Source of the DNA: Streptomyces klenkii
GTDB lineage: Bacteria; Actinomycetota; Actinomycetes; Streptomycetales; Streptomycetaceae
DNA length: 64,000 bases
Direction of reading: 5' to 3'
Assembly (NCBI RefSeq): GCF_003626645.1
Contig: NZ_RBAM01000003.1
Coordinates: 558,001 to 622,000 of the forward strand
Position 1 is the stretch's first letter; every line of letters begins with the position of its first letter. Positions 1 to 9,201 of this stretch are shown one piece after another. The notes below the pieces were generated by a model, which was not told the origin of the DNA, did no database searches, and saw only the letters and a program-made list of their open reading frames with translations. The position numbers were made by a program, and so were the translations under genes.

Positions 1-1306
1 CGACGCGGGCGGCCATGACGGCACCGAGGACGGCCGTCCCGAGCGAGCCGCCCACCTGCATGGCGGCCTGTTGCAGGCCGCCCGCGACGCCCGCGTGCTC
101 CAGCGGGGCGTTGCCGACGATGACTTCGGTGGCGCCGACCATGACCGGGGCGAGACCGAGGCCGAAGAGGGCGAACCACACCGACATCACGCCCGTGCCG
201 GAGCCGGGTTCGAGGCGGGCCATGCCGAAGCAGGCGGCGGTGGTCAGCAGCATGCCCACGACCAGCGGGATCCGCGGCCCCACACGGGTGATGAGCGCGC
301 CCGCGGCGGGCGAGCCGACGATCATCATGCCGGTGAGCGGCAGCAGGTGCAGGCCCGAGTCGACGGGGCTCATGCCGTGCACGTTCTGCAAGTAGAAGGT
401 GACGAAAAACAGGCCGCCGATGAAGGCGAACGCCATCAGCAGCATCAGGACGGTGCCGGCGGTCAGCGGCACGGAGCGGAAGAGCCGCAGCGGCAGCAGC
501 GGTTCGCGCGCCCTGACCTCCCAGAAGGCGAAGAGGAGGAGGGCGAGGACCGCGCCCGCGAGGAACAGCAGGGTCTTCGCGTCGCCCCAGCCCCAGTCGC
601 GGGCCTTGATCAGCGCCCAGACGAGGCAGAACATCCCCGCCGAGAGCAGGCCGATGCCGGGGAGGTCGAAGGAGCGCGGGGCGTGGGCGGCCCGGTGGTC
701 CCTGAGGATGACGAGGCCGAGGACGAGCGCGACGACGCCGACGGGCACGTTGATGAAGAACACCGACTGCCAGTTGACGTGTTCGACGAGGACGCCGCCG
801 AGGATGGGGCCGCCGGCGGTGGAGGCGCCGATCACCATGCCCCAGATGCCGACGGCCATGTTGAGCTTCCCGGCCGGGAAGGTGGCGCGCAGCAGGCCGA
901 GCGCGGCCGGCATCAGCAGCGCGCCGCACAGGCCCTGGAGGACCCGGAAGACGACGACGGCCGACACGCTGCCGGAGAGCGCGATGGCTCCGGAGGCGAC
1001 GGCGAAGCCGGTGGTACCTATGAGGAAGGTCAGCCGGTGACCGAACCGGTCACCCAGCTTGCCCGCGGTGATGAGCGCGACCGCGAGGGCGAGGAGGTAG
1101 CTGTTGGTTATCCACTGGACATCGGCGAGCGAGGCGTGGAGGTCATCCCGGATCACGGGATTCGCGACGGCGACGATCGTGCCGTCGAGCGCGACCATCA
1201 TCACGCCTATCGCCACGGTAACGAGGGTCAGCCAGGGGTGGCCGCGGAGCCCCTTGCGGGCACCGAGCTCCGGCTGCGCCTCGGCGACAGCGGTCTGAGA
1301 CGTCAT
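1..1306 (-). CDS. DHA2-family MFS drug exporter (partial, C-terminus beyond window)
   Basis: Proton-driven multidrug efflux permease of the EmrB/QacA (14-TM) type in the cytoplasmic membrane. The N-terminus from the ATG at 1306 reads MTSQTAVAEAQPELG, followed by hydrophobic helices carrying the DHA2 hallmarks: a DGTIVAVA motif in TM1, GKLGDRFGHR after TM2-3, and GPILGGVL with a WQSVFFINVP segment near TM5. Some 435 residues are present and the stop lies left of the window. It is divergent from the TetR gene at 1420, and the 113-nt gap holds a palindrome. This layout implies that the TetR protein represses the exporter until a ligand binds. Substrate cannot be predicted. Confidence 0.9.
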   Translation of the reverse strand, partial: MTSQTAVAEAQPELGARKGLRGHPWLTLVTVAIGVMMVALDGTIVAVANPVIRDDLHASLADVQWITNSYLLALAVALITAGKLGDRFGHRLTFLIGTTGFAVASGAIALSGSVSAVVVFRVLQGLCGALLMPAALGLLRATFPAGKLNMAVGIWGMVIGASTAGGPILGGVLVEHVNWQSVFFINVPVGVVALVLGLVILRDHRAAHAPRSFDLPGIGLLSAGMFCLVWALIKARDWGWGDAKTLLFLAGAVLALLLFAFWEVRAREPLLPLRLFRSVPLTAGTVLMLLMAFAFIGGLFFVTFYLQNVHGMSPVDSGLHLLPLTGMMIVGSPAAGALITRVGPRIPLVVGMLLTTAACFGMARLEPGSGTGVMSVWFALFGLGLAPVMVGATEVIVGNAPLEHAGVAGGLQQAAMQVGGSLGTAVLGAVMAARV

Positions 1307-1317
1307 GCCAAGAATTA

Positions 1318-1332
1318 TGTCAGTCCCTGACA
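1318..1332. promoter_or_regulatory. Candidate TetR operator between exporter and regulator
   Basis: Perfect dyad TGTCAG-TCC-CTGACA, 12 nt upstream of the exporter ATG and about 88 nt upstream of the tetR start. A CATAAT hexamer (minus strand, 1314-1319) overlaps one edge and could be the exporter -10. The position fits steric repression of the exporter; the assignment to the neighbouring TetR protein is inference. Confidence 0.55.
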
Positions 1333-1419
1333 ATTGACTGCACGCGACATCCGCGGGTGTCTGTCATAACGTCGGATCGCTATCCTGAGCAGCACAAACG
1401 TGGCGGAGGAGAGAAGTTC

Positions 1420-2082
1420 ATGCAGTCGATCGAGGGCGCGGCGGCCCGTCCGGCGGCCCCGTCCGGACTGCGCGAGCGCAAGAAGCGGCGCACGCGGGAC
1501 ACCCTGATCCGGTCCGCCCTGGAGCTGTTCTCCCGCAAGGGCTACGAGCGCACCACCGTCGACGAGATCGCCGAGGCCGCGGAGGTCTCCCAGCGCACCT
1601 TCTTCCGCTACTTCGCGAACAAGGAGGAGGTCGCGCTGGCGATACAGAGCGCCGTCGACGCCCTCTTCCTCGCCGCGCTGCGCTCGCGGCCCGCCGCCGA
1701 GGCCCCGCTGCCCGCCCTGCGCGAGGCCGTCCTCGACACGTGGGACGGCGCGCGCGCCGTCATCGAGGCGGTCGTGCCGCTGGAGCTGCACATGCGCACG
1801 TACGGGCTGATCGAGTCGACGCCCCAGCTGCTGGCGGCGCGGCTGCGGTCGCTGTCGGAGGTGGAGGAGGGGCTGGCCCTGGAGATCGCGCGGCGCGAGG
1901 GGCTGGATCCGCACGCCGACCCCCGGCCGCACGTCCTGGTGGCCGCGTTCGGCGGGGTGATGCGCGTCACCACCCGGGCCTGGGGGGAGCGCGGGGAGGG
2001 CGGCCTGGACGATCTCCGGGAGCTCACCGTGGCCTATCTGGACCAGCTGGGCCCGGCATTGGCGGAAAACTGGCGCACTTGA
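1420..2082 (+). CDS. TetR/AcrR family transcriptional repressor
   Basis: Ligand-responsive DNA-binding repressor of about 220 residues. The N-terminal HTH is typical (TVDEIAEAAEVSQRTFFRYF at roughly residues 45-65), preceded by RTRDTLIRSALELFSRKGYE. The C-terminal all-helical part is the ligand and dimer domain. I chose the ATG at 1420 because GGAGGAGAG lies 6 nt upstream; an in-frame start at 1357 would add a charged tail without a ribosome site. It is divergent from the MFS exporter at 1306, the standard arrangement for a repressor of a neighbouring efflux gene. Confidence 0.9.
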   Translation: MQSIEGAAARPAAPSGLRERKKRRTRDTLIRSALELFSRKGYERTTVDEIAEAAEVSQRTFFRYFANKEEVALAIQSAVDALFLAALRSRPAAEAPLPALREAVLDTWDGARAVIEAVVPLELHMRTYGLIESTPQLLAARLRSLSEVEEGLALEIARREGLDPHADPRPHVLVAAFGGVMRVTTRAWGERGEGGLDDLRELTVAYLDQLGPALAENWRT

Positions 2083-2122
2083 TCGAGAAAACCATGCTTG
2101 TGCCCAATTCCCCCCACTCAAA

Positions 2123-2172
2123 CGTGAGATAGCTCACGGACTCCGCAGTCACCGCCGGGTTTCTCCTAGGGT
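2123..2172 (+). promoter_or_regulatory. CRP-like dyad and leaderless -10 upstream of the DUF1023 gene
   Basis: Perfect 16-bp dyad CGTGAGATAGCTCACG at 2123-2138, which contains GTGA-N6-TCAC as in Crp/FNR half-sites. A -10 box TAGGGT at 2167-2172 ends 8 nt before the GTG at 2181, so the message should be leaderless. The dyad would sit around -50 relative to that start site, a usual activator position. Binding by Crp is inferred from the motif only. Confidence 0.45.
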
Positions 2173-2180
2173 GTTTCGCG

Positions 2181-3401
2181 GTGACTTCCTTCCCTGAGCT
2201 CGGCTCCCCCTCCTCCGTACCGTGGACGACCACGGCCACCGTGTGGCGCGCACTGCTCGCCCTGGCCGTGGTCTTCGTGATGCTCGGCACGACCGGCTGG
2301 ACGGCCGTCAGAAGCCACAAGGCGGCCGGGGACGCCCGTACGGTCTCCCTCAGCGCCTGGCTGCACGGCTCCCTAGCGGGCCGGCCGCTGCCGGCCCCCG
2401 GGGCGGGCTCCGACACCGTGGCCCGCTTCTTCGCCTCGCTCAGCGGCGCCCAGCGCACCCAGCTCGCCGACGAGTACCCCCTCGTCGTCGGCAACCTCAA
2501 CGGCGCCCCGCCCACGCTGCGCTACCGCGCCAACCGCGCCGCCCTCGACCAGGCCCGCGCGGTCGAGAAGCGCCGCAGCCACGCGAGCGGCCTCAGCCCC
2601 GTGGGCCGCCGGGAAGCGCTGCGCCGCATGCACCGCTTCGAGTCCCTGCGGCAGGACGGGCGGCAGATCCTCGCCTTCGACCCCACCGGCGACGGCCGGG
2701 TCGCCGAGGTCATCGGCGACCTCGACCGGGCCCAGCGGGTCTCCGTCGTCGTCCCCGGTGTCGACACCAACCTGCTCACCTTCGAGAAGTCCCAGCGCGC
2801 CTACAGCGCCCCCGTCGGCATGGCCCGCTCCCTCTACGACGCCGAGCGCAAGGCCGCCCCCGGCACCCGTACGGCCGTCATCGCCTGGGCCGACTACACC
2901 TCGCCCGCCGGCGTCGGCATGGACGCCGCCACCGGCAAGCTCGCCGCCGAGGGCGCGCTGCGGCTGCGCGCCGCGGTCCGCGCCCTGCCCGGCGACTCGC
3001 GGGTCGCCCTCGTCTGCCACAGCTACGGCTCGGTGGTGTGCGGCGTCGCCGCGCGCGAGCTGTCCCCGCGCGTGACCGACGTCGCCGTCGCCGGCAGCCC
3101 CGGGATGCGCGCCGAGCACGTCTCCGAGCTGCGGACCAGCGCCCGGATATGGGCCATGCGCGACCCGGACGACTGGATCCAGGGCGTGCCCCACCTGGAG
3201 GTCGGCGGCCTCGGCCACGGCGCCGACCCCGTCTCGCAGGGCTTCGGCGCGCGCGTGCTGTCCGCCCGCGGCGCGGAGGGCCACGCCGGCTACTTCGAGC
3301 CCGGCACGACGAGCCTCGCCAACTTCGCGGGCATCGGCGTCGGCGCGCCGTCGACGGTGGCGTGTGCGGAAGCGGACGCGTCTTGCGCCGAAGGCGCGTA
3401 G
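2181..3401 (+). CDS. DUF1023 alpha/beta-hydrolase, membrane-anchored
   Basis: Predicted serine hydrolase of the DUF1023 (alpha/beta hydrolase) family, 406 residues. One N-terminal transmembrane segment (about residues 17-40, rich in A/L/V/F) anchors a large domain probably exposed outside the membrane. The nucleophile elbow is CHSYGS, with Ser near residue 281, preceded by the family feature VVVPGVDTNL around residue 190. Start is the GTG at 2181, chosen because the -10 TAGGGT lies 8 nt upstream (leaderless). Physiological substrate is unknown for this family; it is a single gene with no operon partner. Confidence 0.8.
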   Translation: MTSFPELGSPSSVPWTTTATVWRALLALAVVFVMLGTTGWTAVRSHKAAGDARTVSLSAWLHGSLAGRPLPAPGAGSDTVARFFASLSGAQRTQLADEYPLVVGNLNGAPPTLRYRANRAALDQARAVEKRRSHASGLSPVGRREALRRMHRFESLRQDGRQILAFDPTGDGRVAEVIGDLDRAQRVSVVVPGVDTNLLTFEKSQRAYSAPVGMARSLYDAERKAAPGTRTAVIAWADYTSPAGVGMDAATGKLAAEGALRLRAAVRALPGDSRVALVCHSYGSVVCGVAARELSPRVTDVAVAGSPGMRAEHVSELRTSARIWAMRDPDDWIQGVPHLEVGGLGHGADPVSQGFGARVLSARGAEGHAGYFEPGTTSLANFAGIGVGAPSTVACAEADASCAEGA

Positions 3402-3507
3402 CGCTGCGTTCCGGCCGCGGCGCCCCCGCGAGCCAAGGCGTACGCACCGGCAACGCGCGTAGCTCCCCGGTCCCCGTAGGGGGACGCGCGGGCGGGCGGC
3501 GCATACG

Positions 3508-4377
3508 ATGACGGGCATGGGTGATGTGCTGACGGGTTTCCACACCGTCTGGGAGTTCGACACCGACTCCGTGCTCATCCGCTTCGAACGGGGGATCCGC
3601 ACGCCGAAGCTGCTCCAGGCGCTCGGCGAGCGACGCATCCCCTACGAGGCGCTCGCGGCCGTCGAACTGGCCCCGGGGAAGCGCGGGACGGTGGTGCTGC
3701 GCGCGGTGCCGAGACCGGGCGCCGATCCGCTGATGGACGTCGCCGACGGCCAGCTCAAGGAGAGCACCGATCCGTACCGGCTGGTGCTGCCCGAGCAGCG
3801 CGACGCCCTCGCCGAGTACTACGCCGACGAGATACGGGCCGCCCTCGGCCCGGACGCGGCCGACCCCGCCCAGCGCCCGCTCGTCGCGGCGCCCGCTCCC
3901 CCGCCGTCCTTCAAGGCCTACGACGGCAAGGCCTCCTTCGACGGCCGCTCCGTGGCCTTCCGCTGGTTCTGGACGGGTGCCTCCTCCGCCAAGTGGAAGG
4001 CCGGCGACCAGCGGTTCGCCGTCGAGGAGCTCTCCGGCGTCGAGTGGCGCTCCCCCGAGATCGCCGGCGGCTATCTGCGGCTCGTGCCGCGCGGCGGCGA
4101 GGACCGGCCGCCCGGCCAGGCCGACCAGGACCCGGCGGCCGTCGTCTTCGGCATGGGCTACGGCCTGCTGCACGAGTCGCTGCCCTTCGGCGCGGCCGTC
4201 CTCGAAGCCGTCCGCGCCGCGGCACCCAGCGCGCCGGCCGCGCGCGTGCCGGCCGCCCGCCCGGACCCGGGCGGCATCGCCGACCGCATCCGCCACCTGG
4301 GCGCGCTGCACGACGCGGGGCTCCTGACCGACGACGAGTTCAGCGCGAAGAAGGCCCAGCTCCTGGCCGAGCTGTGA
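3508..4377 (+). CDS. DUF4429 domain protein with C-terminal SHOCT domain
   Basis: Soluble protein of 289 residues. Two DUF4429-like beta domains are visible (about residues 1-110, FHTVWEFDTDSVLIRF, and 125-235, YDGKASFDGRSVAFRW), followed by a short helical SHOCT domain at the C-terminus (IRHLGALHDAGLLTDDEFSA). SHOCT domains are common C-terminal oligomerisation or docking modules. The biochemical function of DUF4429 is not known. An ATG at 3517 (MGDVLTGFH) is an equally good start, since neither has a clear ribosome site. Monocistronic. Confidence 0.8.
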   Translation: MTGMGDVLTGFHTVWEFDTDSVLIRFERGIRTPKLLQALGERRIPYEALAAVELAPGKRGTVVLRAVPRPGADPLMDVADGQLKESTDPYRLVLPEQRDALAEYYADEIRAALGPDAADPAQRPLVAAPAPPPSFKAYDGKASFDGRSVAFRWFWTGASSAKWKAGDQRFAVEELSGVEWRSPEIAGGYLRLVPRGGEDRPPGQADQDPAAVVFGMGYGLLHESLPFGAAVLEAVRAAAPSAPAARVPAARPDPGGIADRIRHLGALHDAGLLTDDEFSAKKAQLLAEL

Positions 4378-4417
4378 CCCGACGCCCGCCACCGGCCGGC
4401 CCCTTGCTCCCCGCTCC

Positions 4418-4464
4418 GGGTGATACCCCGGTATGACCCGCAAGCCCCCACCCCGGTGTGACGC
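4418..4464 (+). promoter_or_regulatory. Inverted and direct repeats in front of the NarL-type two-component operon
   Basis: Inverted repeat GGGTGATACC-CC-GGTATGACCC (one mismatch) at 4418-4439, then a further direct copy CCGGTGTGACGC at 4453-4464, whose start is 25 nt from that of CCGGTATGACCC at 4428. A -10 TAGGGT follows at 4483-4488, 10 nt before the kinase ATG at 4499. Placement upstream of the -10 suits autoregulation by the LuxR-type response regulator of the same operon; that is inference. Confidence 0.5.
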
Positions 4465-4498
4465 CTGCGCGCGGGCCGCGGCCTAGGGTGAAGGAGTC

Positions 4499-5899
4499 AT
4501 GCCCCAGTCACCCCCCGCTCCCCTCGCCCGGGCCCGCGCGCTCCTGATCGACGTGTGCACGCCCGCCGGACCGCCCGTACCGCTGTGCGGCCGGTCGCGC
4601 CGCCGCTGGGTGCGCAAGCTGCCCTACGTGGTCGCCGCGCTGTTCACCGCCCTGCTGCTGCCGCTGACCGCCAACCTGCTGACGAACGAGTACGGCCTCG
4701 ACTTCGGCCTCGGGCTGTCCCTCGCCGTCGCCCAGACCGCGCCGCTGCTCCTCGCCGTCCGCAGGCCCCTGCTCGCGTGGGCGATCTCCTTCGCGGCGAG
4801 CACCGGCGCGGCGGTGGCCATCCTGTCCGTACCCGCGAACCGCGACTGGTCCTGGCCGTGGCCGCCCCCGACCCTCATCGGCATGCTGCTGCTCCTGCTC
4901 GCCGTCGCCATGCGGGAGCGCCGCCCGACCCTGATCGCCGTCTGGCTGGCCACCGGCATCGCGGGCGCGGTCCTGCGGGACCTCTCGCCCGAGCGCAGCT
5001 CCACCAACGTCTGGGTGACGCTGTTCGTGGTCGGCGGCATGCTGATGCTGCTCGCCGGGGCGCTGCGCGAGCGCGGGGACGCGCGGCGCGCGCTCGCCGA
5101 GCAGGAGACGATCAGCGAGGCGGAGCGGGCCCGGCGCACCCTGCTGGAGGAGCGCACGCGCATCGCCCGCGAGTTGCACGACGTCGTCGCCCACCACATG
5201 TCGGTGATCACCGTGCAGGCGGACAGCGCCCCGTACCGGCTCACGGGCCTGCCGGAGGAGGCGCGTGAGGAGTTCGCCTCGATCGCCGCGGCGGCGCGGG
5301 AGTCGCTGACCGAGATGCGGCGGCTGCTGGGGGTGCTGCGCAGCGAGGACGCCTCCGGCGCGGGCGGCGGCACCGAGCGGGCGCCGCAGCCGGGCGTGAC
5401 CCGGATCCCGCAGCTGGTCGAGGCGACCGTGCGCGCCGGGCTGCCGGTGGAGCTGGCCATGCCGGCGGACCCGCTGCCGGACGGGCTGCCGCAGACCGTG
5501 GACCTGTCCGCGTACCGCATCGTGCAGGAAGCCCTGGCCAATGTCGTCCGGCACGCGCCGGGCGCGGCCACGCGCGTGTCGGTGTCCGCCGACGACGCCG
5601 GCACGAGCCTGATGGTGCTGGTCGTCAACGGCGCGGCGGCGGCCCCGGACGCGCGGCCGGTGGAGACCGGCGGCACGGGGCACGGCCTGGTCGGCATGCG
5701 GGAGCGGGTCCGCCTGGTCGGCGGCACGCTCGACACGGGCCCGCTGCCCGGCGGCGGCTTCCGGGTCGCGGCGCGGCTCCCGTTCACGGCAGGGCCGGAA
5801 GCAGGGCCGGGAACAGGGCCGGAAGCAGGGCCCGAAGCAGGACAAGGACCGCAAGCAGGATCAGGATCAGGACCGGAAGAGGACCCCGTCTCCCCATGA
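4499..5899 (+). CDS. NarL-type sensor histidine kinase
   Basis: Membrane sensor kinase of a two-component pair, 466 residues. About five hydrophobic helices occupy residues 38-190, then a short coiled linker. The HisKA_3 dimerisation box ERTRIARELHDVVAHH carries the phospho-acceptor His near residue 227, and a HATPase_c domain follows (VQEALANVVRHAP N-box, GTGHGLVGMRERV G-box). The tail after residue 430 is a low-complexity repeat of Gly, Pro, Glu and Ala. AAGGAG lies only 2 nt before the ATG and a -10 box ends 10 nt upstream, so the mRNA is probably leaderless or nearly so. It overlaps the response regulator by ATGA, so the two are co-translated. Confidence 0.93.
   Translation: MPQSPPAPLARARALLIDVCTPAGPPVPLCGRSRRRWVRKLPYVVAALFTALLLPLTANLLTNEYGLDFGLGLSLAVAQTAPLLLAVRRPLLAWAISFAASTGAAVAILSVPANRDWSWPWPPPTLIGMLLLLLAVAMRERRPTLIAVWLATGIAGAVLRDLSPERSSTNVWVTLFVVGGMLMLLAGALRERGDARRALAEQETISEAERARRTLLEERTRIARELHDVVAHHMSVITVQADSAPYRLTGLPEEAREEFASIAAAARESLTEMRRLLGVLRSEDASGAGGGTERAPQPGVTRIPQLVEATVRAGLPVELAMPADPLPDGLPQTVDLSAYRIVQEALANVVRHAPGAATRVSVSADDAGTSLMVLVVNGAAAAPDARPVETGGTGHGLVGMRERVRLVGGTLDTGPLPGGGFRVAARLPFTAGPEAGPGTGPEAGPEAGQGPQAGSGSGPEEDPVSP
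5786..5883 (+). repeat. In-frame minisatellite encoding the kinase C-terminal tail
   Basis: Imperfect tandem units of the type GGAAGCAGGGCC / GGAACAGGGCC / AGGATCAGGATCA, 9-12 nt long, all in frame. They encode a Gly-Pro-Glu-Ala-rich tail after the last kinase motif. Such tracts change length by slippage without shifting frame. Confidence 0.75.
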
Positions 5900-6576
5900 C
5901 CATCAAGGTGATCATCGTCGACGACCAGGCCATGGTGCGGGCGGGCTTCGCCGCGCTGCTGGCCGCCCAGCCCGACATCGACGTCGTCGGCGACGCGCCG
6001 GACGGGAAGCAGGGCGTGGACGTCAGCCGCCGCACCCACCCGGACGTCGTGCTGATGGACGTCCGGATGCCGGAGATGGACGGGCTGGAGGCGGCGCGCC
6101 GGATCCTGAACCCGCCGCCCGGTGTGACGCACCGTCCGAAGGTCCTGATGCTGACGACCTTCGACGTCGACGACTACGTCTACGAGGCGCTGCGCGCGGG
6201 CGCGTCCGGCTTCCTGCTGAAGGACGCGCCGCCCGCGGACCTGATCTCGGCCGTGCGGGTGGTGGCCGCCGGGGAGGCCCTGCTGGCCCCGTCCGTGACG
6301 CGCCGTCTGATCGCGGACTTCGCCCAGCAGCGCCCGGCGCCGCGCAAGGGCGGCGCCGCGCTGCGGCTGAACGGGCTCACCCCGCGCGAGACGGAGGTCC
6401 TGGAGCTCATCGCCCGCGGGCTGTCCAACCAGGAGATCGCGGCCGCGCTGGTGCTGGCCGAGCAGACCGTCAAGACGCACATCGGCCGGGTCCTGGCCAA
6501 GCTGGACCTGCGCGACCGCGCCCAGGCGGTCATCTTCGCCTACGAGTCGGGCTTGGTGGCTCCCGGCGGGAAGTGA
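5896..6576 (+). CDS. LuxR/NarL-family response regulator
   Basis: Cytoplasmic response regulator of 226 residues, partner of the kinase at 4499. Receiver domain about residues 1-120: acidic pocket IIVDDQ, phospho-acceptor Asp near residue 55 in LMDVRMPE, and Lys in the LLKDA motif. C-terminal LuxR HTH about residues 155-220 (LTPRETEVLELIARGLSNQE, followed by TVKTHIGRVLAKL). Start is the ATG of the ATGA overlap with the kinase stop. Probably binds the repeats at 4418-4464 and other targets not visible here. Confidence 0.95.
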   Translation: MTIKVIIVDDQAMVRAGFAALLAAQPDIDVVGDAPDGKQGVDVSRRTHPDVVLMDVRMPEMDGLEAARRILNPPPGVTHRPKVLMLTTFDVDDYVYEALRAGASGFLLKDAPPADLISAVRVVAAGEALLAPSVTRRLIADFAQQRPAPRKGGAALRLNGLTPRETEVLELIARGLSNQEIAAALVLAEQTVKTHIGRVLAKLDLRDRAQAVIFAYESGLVAPGGK

Positions 6577-6626
6577 CGGCGCGTCACCCGCAACTCGTCA
6601 CCCCGTAACCCGTATCTCGTATCTCG

Positions 6627-7652
<1,026 letters not shown>

Positions 7653-7659
7653 CGGTGCG

Positions 7660-8142
7660 TCAGGCCCCTTCTGCGGCCTCGGCCCGTCGCCGGGCGTCGG
7701 AGTAGATGTCAATCTTGTAATCCAGCACTTCCAGGGTGCTCCGCAGCTCCGCGATGCGCTTGCGGACGTCCTCGCGGTGCGCGGCCAGCAGCTCTTCCCG
7801 CTCCGCCATCGTGTGCGCGCCCTCGCGGACGAGCCGCGCGTAGCGGACCATGTCCGCCACCGGCATGCCGGTCAGCCGCAGCCGTCCCACCAGGTCCAGC
7901 CAGTCCAGGTCCCGGTCGGTGTAGCGGCGCTGGCCGGTGTGCGAGCGGTCCACGTGCGGCATCAGCCCGATCCGCTCGTACCAGCGCAGCGTGTGGACCG
8001 ACAGCCCCGTGCAGCCCGCCACTTCGCTGATCGTGTAGCGGTCGCGCCCCACCGGGCGTCCGTGCCGCTGCTGTTCGAGCACGGCGCACACACTGGCCGG
8101 CGGTGTCGTGGTCCCTACGGGCGCACTGTCCAAGACGGTCAT
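7660..8142 (-). CDS. MerR-family regulator, probably autoregulated
   Basis: DNA-distorting transcriptional activator/repressor of 160 residues. The N-terminal winged helix is YTISEVAGCTGLSVHTLRWY, with ERIGLMPHV just after it. The DLDWLDLVGRLRLTGMP segment follows, then a long coiled-coil dimerisation helix (RKRIAELRSTLEVLDYKIDIY). No Cys cluster for metal or Fe-S binding is seen in the C-terminus, so it is not a SoxR or metal sensor. ATG at 8142 is preceded by GGAAGG at 5 nt. First gene of the operon with the aldo/keto reductase; its own promoter carries a textbook 19-bp-spaced MerR site, and an almost identical site lies at 20434-20464. Confidence 0.92.
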   Translation of the reverse strand: MTVLDSAPVGTTTPPASVCAVLEQQRHGRPVGRDRYTISEVAGCTGLSVHTLRWYERIGLMPHVDRSHTGQRRYTDRDLDWLDLVGRLRLTGMPVADMVRYARLVREGAHTMAEREELLAAHREDVRKRIAELRSTLEVLDYKIDIYSDARRRAEAAEGA

Positions 8143-8197
8143 GGAGCCTTCCCCCTGTTCGCGGGCGTTCGCAGTCGTTGCCCTTGCGATGACCACA

Positions 8198-8228
8198 ACG
8201 CTAGAGAGCTGGAGCGCACTCCAGGCAA
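8198..8228 (-). promoter_or_regulatory. MerR-type promoter/operator with 19-bp spacer (site 1)
   Basis: On the minus strand, -35 TTGCCT (8223-8228), a 19-bp spacer, and -10 TAGCGT (8198-8203). The perfect dyad CTGGAGTGCGCTCCAG occupies 8209-8224, inside the spacer. An overlong spacer with a central dyad is the signature of MerR-regulated promoters. The start site would be about 50 nt upstream of the merR ATG. Confidence 0.85.
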
Positions 8229-8291
8229 GCGAAGACTTGGGGGAATCTTGGCCGGGCCGGGCGGGCGGCGGCCCCGGGATAGGCTCGGATC

Positions 8292-9104
8292 ATGGAGAGC
8301 CTGCGGATGATCGAGAACTGGCCGGTGGACACCGCTGCGGCGGCGGTCGTACGGGCCGACGGCACGACGGTGGGCGCGCACGGGCCGGCCGGGCATCGTT
8401 TCCCGCTGGCCTCCGTCACCAAACCGCTCGCCGCCTACGCCGCGCTCGTCGCCGTCGAGGAGGGCGCGGTCGAGCTGGACGAGCCGGCCGGGCCCGCGGG
8501 TTCGACGGTCCGCCACCTCCTCGCCCACACCTCCGGGCTGGCCTTCGACGAGCACCGGGCGATGGCCGAGCCGGGCACGCGGCGGCTCTACTCCAACGCC
8601 GGCTTCGAGGTCCTCGGCGACCACATCGCCAAGGCCACGGACATTCCCTTCGCGGAATACCTGCGCGAGGCGGTCCTGGAGCCGCTCGGCATGACGGCGA
8701 CGGACCTTCCGGGCTCGCCCGCCAAGGACGGCGTCTCGACCGTCTCGGACCTGGCGCGGTTCGCCGCGGAGCTCCAGGCGCCGCGGCTGCTCTCGCCGGA
8801 GACCGTGGCCGAGGCGACGTCGGTGGCCTTCCCCGGCCTCACCGGGATCCTGCCCGGCTACGGGCACCAGCGACCCAACGACTGGGGCCTCGGCTTCGAG
8901 ATCCGCGACGGCAAGTCCCCCCACTGGACGGGCGCGTCGTCCTCGCCCCGTACGTACGGCCACTTCGGGCAGTCGGGGACGTTCCTGTGGGTCGACCCGG
9001 CGGCGGGCGCGGCGTGCGTCGCCCTGACGGACCGGGCGTTCGGACCGTGGGCGATCGAGGTGTGGCCGGCGCTCACGGACGCGGTGCTGGCGGAGCTGGC
9101 GTAA
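8292..9104 (+). CDS. Serine hydrolase of the beta-lactamase / D-Ala carboxypeptidase fold
   Basis: Penicillin-recognising serine hydrolase (class C beta-lactamase/esterase superfamily), 270 residues with no signal peptide, so cytoplasmic. Motifs: SVTK (S-x-x-K nucleophile motif, about residue 41), YSN (Y-x-N motif near residue 100) and LLAHTSG. The third motif (K-T-G box) is replaced by a YGHFGQSGTFLWVDP segment, as in many esterase-like members. The -10 TAGGCT ends 6 nt before the ATG, indicating a leaderless message. Divergent from merR; real substrate unknown. Confidence 0.85.
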   Translation: MESLRMIENWPVDTAAAAVVRADGTTVGAHGPAGHRFPLASVTKPLAAYAALVAVEEGAVELDEPAGPAGSTVRHLLAHTSGLAFDEHRAMAEPGTRRLYSNAGFEVLGDHIAKATDIPFAEYLREAVLEPLGMTATDLPGSPAKDGVSTVSDLARFAAELQAPRLLSPETVAEATSVAFPGLTGILPGYGHQRPNDWGLGFEIRDGKSPHWTGASSSPRTYGHFGQSGTFLWVDPAAGAACVALTDRAFGPWAIEVWPALTDAVLAELA

Positions 9105-9129
9105 CCGCTGCCGCGCGGTGTCTTCGAAT

Positions 9130-9163
9130 GCCGGACGGGCTGAGAAAATTCAGCCCGTCCGGC
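9130..9163. terminator. Bidirectional hairpin, Streptomyces dispersed type
   Basis: Perfect 14-bp stem (GCCGGACGGGCTGA and its complement) around the loop GAAAAT, between convergent genes. It is followed by CGTTTGAGGACCAGG, a context I recognise as recurring at gene ends across Streptomyces. A second short hairpin (CCGGGGC-GGA-GCCCCGG) follows at 9180-9196. Confidence 0.85.
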
Positions 9164-9201
9164 GTTTGAGGACCAGGGTCCGGGGCGGAGCCCCGGGAGC
9201 C

